Source: Pyrrhosoma nymphula (taxonomy: Eukaryota > Arthropoda > Insecta > Odonata > Coenagrionidae). From it: a DNA stretch of 64,000 nucleotides. This document shows, piece by piece, positions 22,561-33,243 of the stretch. The position numbers were made by a program, and so were the translations under genes. Location of the stretch: NCBI GenBank assembly GCA_963573305.1, contig OY754330.1:7440001-7504000 (forward strand). Direction: 5' to 3'. Within the stretch, counting starts at the first letter, position 1; the number at the start of each line of letters is the position of its first letter. The notes below the pieces were generated by a model. It did not search any database and was not told where the DNA came from. It was given only the letters and a program-made list of their open reading frames with translations.

Positions 22561-23479
22561 CGTTAAAGTAGGGTGTGTATTTGAATCAGAAAACTTCAAT
22601 TGCTATTGCATTTTGCAAATAAATTATTTATAAAATTAATCTTTTCAGGTTTTTTTTATTCTTTCCCACGCATTTTCCCGTAATAACGTGGTTTTCCGAT
22701 AACACGGGTGTATACTCCGTCCCCCTAGACCCACACCGAATTTTACTTGGTGACATTTTTCTGATTTTTGAGAGGAAACTTTTTTTATTAGTAAATTACA
22801 CAACATTATTTTTTATTTGTCATATACACATGCACAAAGACTGTACGTTCTGATAATTTGAGATTTTTATCTCTAACCCCATCAGAGTTATTCAAAGCCA
22901 AACTTCGAAAAATTTGAAAAAAGTGACTTTTCAAAAATTTATAACAATTCAAGGGTAAGTATAGCTACTAACATATACATATCTAAAAATTAAAACATAA
23001 TTCAAACTGTATAATCCACTCCTACTACTGGAAAAAAATGTTCAAACATTGAAATTTAAATTGTAACTGTTTAAATTTGCTTGTAATTTTACTTTAGAAA
23101 GGATAGAGATAAATAAACAAACTACCCGACTTATTTTTTACCTTGAGACATTGCAAACGAAAATCTTTTTGTTTCATCCTTCTAGGATAAATACTTTTAT
23201 AGTAATAGACGTTTACGTAAACCTTTACAAATGCAAAAAAGGGCTTGCACAACATTATAAAAATGGCCACCCAAGGTAAACCGCTTGAGATAAAAATTTG
23301 AAAAAAATAGTTTTAATGTCTTGAGACATGAGGGAAACAACTAGGAAAGTTTCAATTTTTTTAAATTGGTCAAGCAACCACCCTTGGGCCACGTCAAATG
23401 GATTGACCCTTTTGTAATTAGAGAGTAATATGGTTTTCAACACAAATAATTCAAGATAGTGAAAAAACATTAACAATTC

Positions 23480-23761
23480 AATAAATTGTAACGTAAATTA
23501 ACAGGCATATAAAAAAGCAGCAGGGATGGAGACCAAAGATCGGATTTCCATGGCTTCCCGCAGTTGTAGTGAGCGAGAGATCTTGGTGCAACCAAACTTG
23601 GCTGATCTCGCTCTACCATTCTTGCTCACAAGCAAGAAATGGGAGCCCAGAACCCTCCCCTCCCCTCAGCAAGAAAAGACTCCCTTTTGCAGGTCAAATT
23701 TATCCCCTCATGAGTCTCCCTCTCGCAAGCTGAGGGGTAAGAATTTTTTAACAGGACTGTA
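23480..23761. mobile_element. single end of the CAGTTCTGTTC element family
   Basis: GGTAAGAATTTTTTAACAGG followed by ACTGTA at 23761 matches the right terminal sequence of the element ending at 50461. About 170 bases inward are also recognisably similar (TTGCTCACAAG..., CCCTCCCCTCAGC, CAGGTCAAATTT). No left end was found, so it is a solo remnant. Confidence 0.6.
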
Positions 23762-23769
23762 CATACTTG

Positions 23770-24715
23770 GTTTTACATAGCTTTAAGAATTACTCCAGCC
23801 TTAGGCTCAAATACATATGTAAATATGTACAAGCAAATTGTACATACATATTTTAACTTTCTTTTTTCTTTCTTTCAATTATTAGTTATTTTTTTAGTCT
23901 TCTTACCTATTTACATCAAAAAAAGCTTAACTTCTTATGCCTAACCACTGAATAATAACTAAATTTATATATGTATTCCTTTCATATTTTATAAAAAATT
24001 AATGGTGTTGGTTTATTTTTTTAAAAATCAACAAATTAACTCAAAAGCTTCAATCACATTTGGGATGCTTCTAATGAATTAGAGTCGATGAATTCTATTC
24101 CTGGGAGTTACCATGCTTTTTCAATGTGAATAATACTTTTTCACGGCAAGAGAGGAGGTGATTTATTAGCAGTGAGTCTACAAAGCAAGAGTGCATGGGA
24201 TATTTTTAATCGGTGAGAAATGCACAGGAAATCATCAGTGCTAGAAGCAGGAGTATCAAAACAGGATTTCTCTGAATTCAATCCAGTCAGCAAAATGATG
24301 CGGTGAATATTTAGCCAGTATATTGGAATATGGCGAGCATTATCCATTAGGACATTCCCAGAACATTACAAAAGAAATTTTGAAATTTTGAGTACCTATA
24401 TACTTCACAAATGTGCTGAGGATATCATCATGAATTAACTTAGCACAGGTGTTACCAATAATAAGTCTTGCTATACATGCAACAATGATGAGTATCAACA
24501 CACAGGAATTATTTTAAAAAGTATTTCTTACATATACATATTTGTAACGTCACTGAAAGACAAATCTTTAACTTCATCAATTATAAAATTACCAAGCTAT
24601 TTTCATTGCAACTTCACAAGCATTGATTCACGACCCCTATGCAGATTTTATGATACAGGCAAGCAGATATCAATTTGCATACCAACTAAGTTACATTTCT
24701 TACCAACACTATTAT
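23770..24715. other. AT-rich, nothing recognised
   Basis: No gene, exon or clear repeat. Confidence 0.35.
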
Positions 24716-25168
24716 TATCACAGTAAAACCTCGTCAATACGAAATTCAAGGGACCACAAAAATTGGTCTTCGAATTATCTGGGTTGGAACTAGATGACTT
24801 TCCGAAAATTAACGAAAAAGATCCCGCATTTTCCGAGATAATCACCATACTGCTATATTTTTTTATAAAAAGCAAAGAATATGCACAAAAATGAGGAGTT
24901 TATGGGTGAAATTCTTCACGTTTATCAGATTCAAGTTAAAGTTGGGGAAGTATACACTATCAGACCCGCTCACGCGCTAAATAAAAACAAAATTAATGAT
25001 TTCGGGCATGTGTCCAGTAATATCACATAAGGTGTATTTTACAGGTCACCAAAATTTTCACTGTAGACCTTTGACTTTACCGGCCTGCTCTCAGCCCATT
25101 TCCCCCAAGACTTTTCTAAGATGAAGAACTGCTACATCACCATTCTTGCCCGCCGGAAGTCCCTTATC

Positions 25169-25366
25169 AAGCCGTGTTTACACGATGCATTTACCCGCGC
25201 GGGTAGATGCGTGAACACAATCACCATCAAAATTTCACCGTGTAAACACTCAAAATTGCGCAAATGCATGGACAGAAAATAGCCCCTGTTCTAATTTGGT
25301 GAATGTGTTCACGCATCTGTCCAGCCACGTACTTGCGCGGGTAAATGCATCGTGTAAACACGGCTT
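25169..25366. repeat. 198-bp MITE-like inverted repeat
   Basis: Starts AAGCCGTGTTTACACGATGC and ends with the exact complement. The inner sequence (CCCGCGCGGGTA, TGCGTGAACAC) is again inverted at lower identity. Length and symmetry fit a MITE. Confidence 0.8.
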
Positions 25367-25616
25367 CAGTTACGACCGTGAACCAAAAGTATCACATTTC
25401 ACTCATCGCTTCCCCACGCCCTCTTCTCAGGTGGCTTCCACTATGGGAGGGGCTTGGGAAACGGGAGAGAAGGGTAGGGGTGGAGTATCATGTCAAGGTC
25501 CGGGACGAACCCAGAATCCCTAGCCCTCCGAAAGAAGCTCGAGGGAACTTGAGAAAATATTGCTGACGCAGTAGTCCCTACATAAATTTGATTGTTTCAA
25601 GCTTGACTTAGTGGAA

Positions 25617-25706
25617 TCCATTTTGAATAAAACACTTTTTATTCAAATGTGTACTTTCCCACACCTTAAAGTGTGGAAAAGTACCAAGTTTTTTATTCAA
25701 AATGGA
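25617..25706. repeat. 90-bp fold-back
   Basis: TCCATTTTGAATAAAA...TTTTATTCAAAATGGA with an inner CACTTT...ACTTGGT region and a TTAA centre flanked by GTGTGG/CCACAC arms. Confidence 0.7.
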
Positions 25707-26230
25707 TAGTCCCTATATCTCCAGCCTTCCTTACCTCGTGATTCACATTCGAGTTTGGGGAGATGGGGCAAGAGTAGATAGGAAAAGCGTAAACTTAGCT
25801 GAGAACCATGACTCATCAGCTATTTGGGGCAAACAAAAGAATCTAGGGAAGCACGCAAAGCGAGATGGGAGGAGCGGCTACCAAACGATGAAAGTGCTCA
25901 TGCAGGGAAAATGGTTAAAGGATATGGCACCTTCCGAAAAATACTACTCCACCATGTCTGGCGATCCTACAGTCATCACTTGAGGAAGGGAGGCTCGGAA
26001 GGAAGAGAGGGGAAGGCATTAGTCATGGTGTGAAAGCCCCGAAAAAAAACTATGGGATGGATCAGCCGAGATATGTACTCGAGGGATATTTGATTGGGGA
26101 TGAACAGCTGCTCACGCGCGGTGCATCATAAGCATTAGGAAATGCTCAAAATAGCTTGGCAACACTTAAAAGTAACTTATGCTCAAGAAAGCGATACCAA
26201 AATCACAATGGCTTTGAAATAAGTACTACA

Positions 26231-27004
26231 TACTATCGGTGCAAAAAAGGTAGAATGCTGAACTTTAAGCATTTATATTAAATTCTGCCGGAGCTCCATA
26301 GAGTCGTGTAATATAACGTTTTACTCCTTGTTTATTAGACTCCAAAATGTAATCTCTAAACGTTTATGTTGAAAAGTGTTTAAATGTAAATGTTTAGCGG
26401 CTACGGTCGAAAGAGTGAAGAAAAACTAGGAGAGCGGCAAAACAGTCGTCTTCTTCATCACAAACAGCCAAAATATTTGATTGGCGCACTTCATTATTTT
26501 TTTTTGAAGAGAATGTCATCTCCGCATTATAAATATTATTTTAAAATTAAATTTTACCCATTCTTTGATTTTTAAAATGACCAAGAGCTAGATTTCAATT
26601 TCCAAGATGTAGAAAAGTATATCAATATCGAATTTTCATCTGCTTTATGAAAAAAATATTGCAAAATCAAACAATGGGTGATATTTAATTTTAAAATATT
26701 ATTTATAATGTGGAGATGTCGTTCTCTTAATAAAAAAATAATTAAGTGAACCAATCAAATATTTTGGCCGTGGTGAGATGAAGCAGACGATCGTTTCGCT
26801 GTTCTCCTAGTTTTATCGCGTGTTTTTCTTCACTCTTTCGACCGTAGAAGCTAAACTTTTACATTTAATCACTTTTCAATGAATGCATTTTGTAGTCAAA
26901 TAAACAAGTAGTAAAACCATATATTACACGACTCTATGGAGCTCCGTTGGAATTTCATACAAATGCTTAAAGTTCAGAGTTCTTACTTTTTTGCGCCGAT
27001 AATA
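26231..27004. repeat. 774-bp fold-back with about 340-bp arms
   Basis: The left arm begins TACTATCGGTGCAAAAAAGG and the right arm closes with the diverged complement. Internal landmarks repeat in inverted order: GGAGCTCC, GACTCTATGG, CTACGGTCGAAAGAGTGAAG, CAAATATTTTGG and TTATTTATAATG. It carries no coding frame. The arm pair is long enough to form a stable RNA hairpin if transcribed. Confidence 0.8.
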
Positions 27005-27419
27005 ACTAACCATCGAAGTGCGCTGCCCTGGTGAATCGTTTCGAAATAAACCATATGTTGGGGTGTCAAGGGAAGAAATTCGACTTCGAGTTACATATTA
27101 AGCATATTTCGAATTATCCGTGCCATAAACAATGCAATTTCCTATTTCGTTTGCTGGGGACTGCTCACAACTTCGAATTAATCGATATTTCGAATTTAGA
27201 GGGTTCTAACTAACGGGGGTTTACTGTATACAAATGTATATATAGTGCCCTTATAATCCACTTATATCACCTTATGAATGAATCTTGGAAAGACATGTGC
27301 GCATATTACTCTACTAATGCCATTGCGAGAACTAAATTTAAAAATAAAGTGCCATGATAATATGAGGACAATTATCACCCCATTTAGACTGAAATCACAT
27401 TTTTTCCTTCCTCCAAGAT

Positions 27420-28172
27420 GTTGGACAGAGGTGTAGACATTTGTGCATCTTGCAGTGAAAGTTTCGTGGGAGATGACGATATTATAGTGTGTGAACTCTG
27501 TAATTAATGAAATTTCATGTGAAGTACATTGAAATTAATGATATGCCTTTAAATACCTTAAATAATGTCAAGATATTATTAAGTACAGATGAGTTCAATG
27601 TGCCATGGCTCTATCCAGTCATTTTCAATGTGTGTCATCCAGTCATTTTCATTTCAAAGTGTTAAAAGACTTATTACAGTCACTGGATTCTTAATTTTAA
27701 TTGAGCTACATTGTCACCTAACTTCAAAAACATGATGGAATAATCACATAACAAATGAGTGAGACTGAACAAATGAGGAAAGAGATTCAACTGATTACCA
27801 ATCCTAGTGAACGGGTCTCTAGTTCACGAGAAGTTGACATCATTCTCAACTGCGGCTGAAGGGAATGCAGAGAATGCCACAAAAGAACACAAGTCTGAGA
27901 TGGTAAGAGTGAACACTATGGTATGTGTACGTCTCTGCTGCCAGAAAGTGAACGTCTATCCACATGAACTTGTAGTAACAGTGAGTACCTCTCCTGCTTC
28001 TACAAGTCATAAAGCAAGCATGAATATTCAAGTGGAAAAGACTCAGATGAAGACAGGAACTTCAGTAGAGGTGATTTCTAAAGGTGTAAGGGGGTATTCA
28101 GCAGTGGTTCATACTGAAGACATAGTGCGGCCCAAAAATACAAAACTTGGGATAATAATGGAGAATGAATGA
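27420..28172 (+). pseudogene. LINE ORF1-type remnant with a PHD-like zinc finger
   Basis: From 27420 the + strand reads VDICASCSESF.GDDDIIVCELCN (a PHD-type C-C...C-C pattern), then a stop, then FHVKCIEIND. Further on, 27807-28172 is open with no recognised fold. PHD fingers at the start of ORF1 are known in some CR1/Jockey-group LINEs, which is why I assign it there. It could instead be a fragment of a host PHD protein, but no splice sites bracket it. Confidence 0.5.
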
Positions 28173-28923
28173 TAGTAAAAGTAAGGAAAAGAAAATCAAA
28201 GAGCCCCCAAACGTGAAGGCTGCATTCTCAAAATTCCATTGGCTATTTAGTTGAAAAGAGACAACAGTTACAGTTGGCTGCTTTACGACAATGTGACGAG
28301 CCTCATTTTGGTCCTGTTTACATAAGGCGGTTAAAGGACCTATTGGTCTGCAATTGGTCAGAGTTTTGGCAGAAAATTCTTTCCCATGTGTGGTGGATTT
28401 TACGACCATCCTCTCGATTACAATTGCCAGAATGCTTGATAATTTCAATGGCTTCACGTATTATTCTGGGATAATAATGTGGCTCTTTTGAAATCACCTT
28501 CCCATCTTCAAAATTAATTTAGTTTCCTGGTCCAGACCAATTTTTTTTTGTGTCAGCCAAATTTACCAATGAAAAATAGTTCAATAAATTTTCATAATGT
28601 GGTTTGGACAGTAGCATAATTATTTGTGCTCGCCTGGGAGCATTCAATGTGGGTGACTTCAATAGTCCTCCCTGCCATGATGCGCTTAGTTCAGAGATGG
28701 AACGAATGCAGATGGAGAGTTTAAGCACATTGCCTGATTACCTTTTGTAGCTTTTCTGAAATTAGGGAGGAACCACGGAAAACTCTGCACCTTTTTCCAG
28801 CTGTGCTGAGTTGGAAAACCAGGCCCCGGGGGTTTAAAAGGGTGTTTGTGAAAAAAAATAATAATAACCATCCACCATATATGTACCTCCCTCCAGCAAA
28901 GCAACCACCATTCACCAACTGTA

Positions 28924-30946
28924 CCAGGAGGCCTATTCTGAATGAAAATAAGGCCGAGCTATTCGTCAGAATAGCGCGAAAAGTGGCTATTTTCACGATT
29001 ATGGAGACCCAGTGGCTATTCGGTATTCTGAATGGCGGATAGTACCGGCGAGGGTCGAATTATTATTGCTCGGCCTTTGATACTGGGCTATTCTCAATAG
29101 CTCAACCCTATCTCACGTACGGCGGAGAGGGAAAGTGGCACTTCTCCGGCTTGACACATTACTATTTCACGAGAAATGGGTTAATTCGCAGAGTGAAAAG
29201 TTTTTATAAATGCGCATACTTGGCATGATGACTGACATGGATTTCATGGTAATACGTTAGTTTTAACTGGGCGAAAAAGACGTTCAGGCTGGTGTGACGA
29301 AAGCGGACATTAACCACGATAGTGAGTGTGACTCCGCTAAAATCAAAGATATTTCCAAGCATATACGTATCCACAAGTATACGAGGGTTTAATATAAAAC
29401 AGCACGCTATATTTATTCAAACGTCATTTGCTTTGACGAATCGTAATGGTCAACTTAAGTAAAAATCAATTCAAACAAGTACAATTTCACCCCATGAAAA
29501 TGTTAAAAATTCACTTAAATTGGGTTCTTCAAAATAATGCATTACGTTGTCATTACCCACTAAAACCTTAGTTGTTTACGTAATAGCTAATCTTCAACAA
29601 TTATAAAGGTAGTAAAATTGTTTCTGCATCATTTCAATGGAGACCGATATATTTACGATGAGAGAACTATCGCATATCTGCCCTTCTGTTGCGGATCATT
29701 TCCCATTATGAATTGAACGTATTTTAATTGCTACTGGCCACATGATAACATTATAATATACAATACAATAATTTCATACTCCGTAATGCAATTTGCCAGC
29801 ACAAAGGCAGGTTTCCCATCGCTTATTCCTACCTATAGGGAAGACGAACACTACAAAAATCTGGGTTATAATTTTGGAATTTCCCAAGTATATGTATGAA
29901 CAAGTATACTAGGGTTGAATTAAAAAGAGCACACCACTTTCGTGCATCGTAATGGCAAACTTAAGTAAACATCAACAACAAGTCCAATTACATCACGTAC
30001 ATGGGGTCTTCTTCAGGGAAATTAATTCATAAACTTTTCATTACCGACAAAAACCTCAGGAGTTTACTAAGTAGCCAATCCTCAACAATTATAAAGACAG
30101 TAAAATTATTTCTGTATCATTTCAACTGAGACCGATATTAACAATTTTCTATGCCCATCTCTCACTTAAATTTTCCTTCGCGTCAATGCCACTACAAACT
30201 TTAAGCAGCAGTCAATGGGAGCTCCCAGGCCATTACTGCCAGTTGAATAAGAAATCACAGACTAGAATAACTTGTTTTACAATAATGATAGTTCTCGACC
30301 GAAGGACTACTTGCATGTCAAAACAGCCAGTCACAAAATACTAATGTCAACAAGAGATATACGACTCGCTGATAGCATAATAAGGTTCACTACTATCACA
30401 AAATTGGTACAGGGAAAGAGGAAACTCCATACATTATTTAATACTTTGGATCGCAGGCATTATTTACATAAATAACTTAAAAAATGTAATGATAAAATCT
30501 TATTACAGCAGAAGACTCACAATAGCATTCACTGCTCCGCCATAATATCATCGGAAGTCATTTTATAGAATATGTGGAATACATTTCTTCAAGCTTGTTA
30601 GTTAAAAGTTTTAGCTTATAATACATAAAAAGTATTATATTTATAATTTAATCCATTTAAGAGGTAAAATAATACATAGATTATAAGAGGGAATGATCGC
30701 GATCGAGGTGGCCATGTTGAAATCTGTTCCAGCTGTATATGTAAACATTGCTTGCCATTGGTTGCCGGAATTCCTGCTTACTGTTCCTCTAGCCTCTCAT
30801 ACCGGAAGGGGCGGTACCTATTATAGCCACTCGGAACCGGGCAATTTATTGCTCGGCTCGATTCAGAATACGGTCGTGAGCTATAATGAGGTGTGGAATA
30901 GCTCGATCGTGGAATAGCGCTCTCAGATCCAGAATAGGGCTCCAGG
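28924..30946. mobile_element. 2-kb non-autonomous element with inverted ends and an internal duplication
   Basis: CCAGGAGGCCTATTCTGAAT at the left is matched by the complement of CCAGAATAGGGCTCCAGG at the right, with further shared GAGCTATTC and CTCGGC words near both ends. Inside, 29345-29680 and 29880-30150 are direct copies (CAACAATTATAAAG, CATTTCAA.GGAGACCGATAT, GTATAC.AGGGTT). No protein coding capacity is seen. Confidence 0.6.
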
Positions 30947-31371
30947 GGCTGAGTTTATCACTTGTTTTCTTGCCATATGAGGAAGAGACGGAATCAATCT
31001 GAATCCCCCTATCACCAGATCTTCCCAAAATCTCCCAATATGACGTCCAAACCTGTCTCTAAACACATATTCCCAAAATTGCTGTTTTTCCAATGTTTAT
31101 TTCTCTAAAGATGAAAGACGAACCCGTGAGATTTTTACATTTCCCAATAAAATTATTTCGTTTATCACCATTTTTAGTCACTAAGAAATATTAAATGACA
31201 CCATAACAAATTTCAATATCCATGACAAATGTTTGCATAATCTGATATCTCAATCTAATTTGTTCACCTAAATATACGGTAATATACTTTTCTAAATAAT
31301 TTATGAGTAACAATAATTGTTAATTAACCTCATGTTGTGCAACTATTGTAGCCCCGAAGATGAAAATATAA

Positions 31372-31960
31372 ATTTTTGAAATTACAAGGTATAAAATTCT
31401 CCAATGGCCATAATAAATTGGCACCACTCGTCAAAAATACGCCAAAATTGCTGTGTGGGTTTGCGGGAAAAAATGGGGGGAAATCCACGCCAGTGACCAA
31501 CCACAACCTCTCGACCAGAAAAACCTCCTGTGGTGGTTTACGGGAATGTTATTTTCTTGCCAGTGATAACCACAGACACACAATCAACCCGAATAGGGAT
31601 CCTTCGCTGGGCTAATGGGACCCCGCTAAGGATACCTGGGTTATGAACACACACTCAACCCAAAGAGGGATCCTTCGCTAAGGCTAATGGGACCCCGCTA
31701 AGGATGCCTGGGTTATGAACACAAACACACTCACAAGCACTCAAGAACTCACTCACTCACACACTCAGTCCGGCCCAACTTCTGAGAGAATCTAGCTCAA
31801 AAGAGCATAGTCCATTTTTTCCCACAAACCAACACAGCAATTGTGGCGTATTTTTGACGAGTGGTGCCAATTTATTACGGCCATTGGAGAATTTTATACC
31901 TTGTAACTTTAAGAGGCCGTAGAGTTCACGTTCCCTAGTTTTAAATTTTTGAAATGTTGG
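31372..31960. repeat. fold-back element with internal 71-bp tandem repeat
   Basis: Left-arm words ACTCGTCAAAAATACGCC, GGCACCACTCGTC and TTCTCCAATGGCC return inverted at 31812-31915. The centre holds two 71-base units starting CAACCC at 31585 and 31656 (GGATCCTTCGCT, CTAATGGGACCCCGCTAAGG). A related short copy lies at 39962-40104. Confidence 0.75.
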
Positions 31961-31969
31961 CAAGAGGTA

Positions 31970-33143
31970 CACATGCACACAGGCGGACGATATCAACCAC
32001 CTGATTTCACATACAGCGGTTGCTCAGAAGGAGATTGACAAATATGGTCCCCTGGTGTGTCAGAAACAAGTCTCTACTGAAGCTAGCTCCAAGTCTACCT
32101 TTACAGTGTTTCACCCATCATATCAGAGAAAAATTCTCTCCCTCCCCACATATGCTTTTGCTAGAGGGCAAATCACTCACCGCATCTGCCACTAATAAAT
32201 ATTTGAATGTTTAAGCATTTTACAAGTGCTCCAGTTTCCCTCTGAGTGAATAGATATTTTTGCCCTTCTCTGCGGGAGCACGCGTGCGAGCGAACGCAGT
32301 GAAGGGCAAACATTTCACTCGCTGTGATCGCGAAAACATAGGAAATCAATTAAAATAGTGAGTGAAGGAGAAAAACCCAGTACTGTGTACAAAATTTTCA
32401 CTATTTCGTAACAATTTTTCAGGAACGGTATCACCATAGACGATTTACTGCAACAGGGCGAGTCTAGAAAACTTCCTCTTAAACACTAATTTAACACGAA
32501 AAAAACGTTTTCAATTCACTGTAAACAGCAGCAAATCAACTTTTTCTACCACCAATTCTACCTTAGGGCGGCACAGTATTTTCAGGTAGATTTTTTCATG
32601 TAGATATTTGCCCCTGGATCTACCAATCAGAATTGTACGCTAACATTGGTCTGAGTTTTAAATCACCCAATGCGTTGTCCTCCAATAACAGCATAATAAA
32701 TAATAAGCAAATATAACAGATATAAAACAAATAACGCAATAATTATTCTTTCAGGTGAACCTTTTACACACGCTAAGGAGAGTAACGCCAAACTTTTCCG
32801 CCAAATGGAAATTACGCATCAGACGCGCCAAAGTCCTATTCGATATTCATTTTTTTTTGGTCACGCATAATTTGAATGACGTTATTGTGAAGCACTGACG
32901 ACGTTGAATAATTAAGGGTTTTAATTGTTGGACAACGTTATCGCAAAACAACGTTAAACGGGATAACATTAAACAAGGACACACTGTACTTACCCACCAA
33001 TAGCCACTGAAAAATATTTTCAAAGCACCAGGCAGCCCGTGAGACCAATCTCACTTATGCCCTTCAATACTGATGACCAGCAATAATAATGAGAAAATAA
33101 ATAATGAGGCTAGATGCATGCTATTGGTAGTAGAGTTATGTAG
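31970..33143. other. 3' flank of the TRAFD1-like gene
   Basis: No further coding signal after the stop at 33144-33146. The minus-strand ATTAAA near 32916 is one possible poly(A) signal. The remainder is unassigned AT-rich sequence. Confidence 0.35.
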
Positions 33144-33243
33144 TTAGTACACACACGTGATAGAACTTTTGCCGGTTCCTGCCTTCTGTTTTGGAATGGC
33201 TCCCGTAGTCCGGCCGCCACCTCTGCCCGATTGATTGGAATAG
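33144..33243 (-). CDS. TRAFD1: TRAFD1-like terminal exon
   Basis: In the required frame it reads SYSNQSGRGGGRTTGAIPK and ends KSSITCVY with TAA at 33146-33144. The acceptor at 33243 (GACTAG|C) is chosen because the alternative TTTAG|G at 33256 meets an in-frame stop after three codons. The basic Gly-rich tail resembles the end of vertebrate TRAFD1. Confidence 0.65.

Larger units (their letters stand above)
20760..23410. mobile_element. DNA element with about 75-bp inverted ends, Tigger/pogo-like, invaded by a LINE
   Basis: The left end starts GGGTCAATCCATT at 20760; the right end closes AATGGATTGACCC at 23410. The inner parts TTGGTTGCTTGACCAATTT and TTGAAACTTTCCTA are shared inverted. An open frame fragment near 20912-21255 resembles the acidic C-terminal tail of Tigger/jerky-type transposases. 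A LINE fragment interrupts the element from 21255 to about 22560. No target-site duplication is clear. Confidence 0.65.
24721..27228. mobile_element. probable Tigger/pogo-type element with nested fold-backs
   Basis: The left end is CAGTAAAACCTCGT with AATACGAAATTCAAGGGACC behind it. The right end, complemented, is CAGTAAACCCCCGTTAG with TTCGAAATATCGATTAATTC behind it. Both carry the CAGTAAA start and 'cgaatta' words of this class. No transposase frame survives; much of the interior is three inverted-repeat elements. Confidence 0.5.

Noticed and set aside
28098..28457. Minus-strand 119-residue frame as a gene
   Set aside because: No known motif, no start context, no splice partners; it overlaps a LINE ORF1-like remnant on the other strand.
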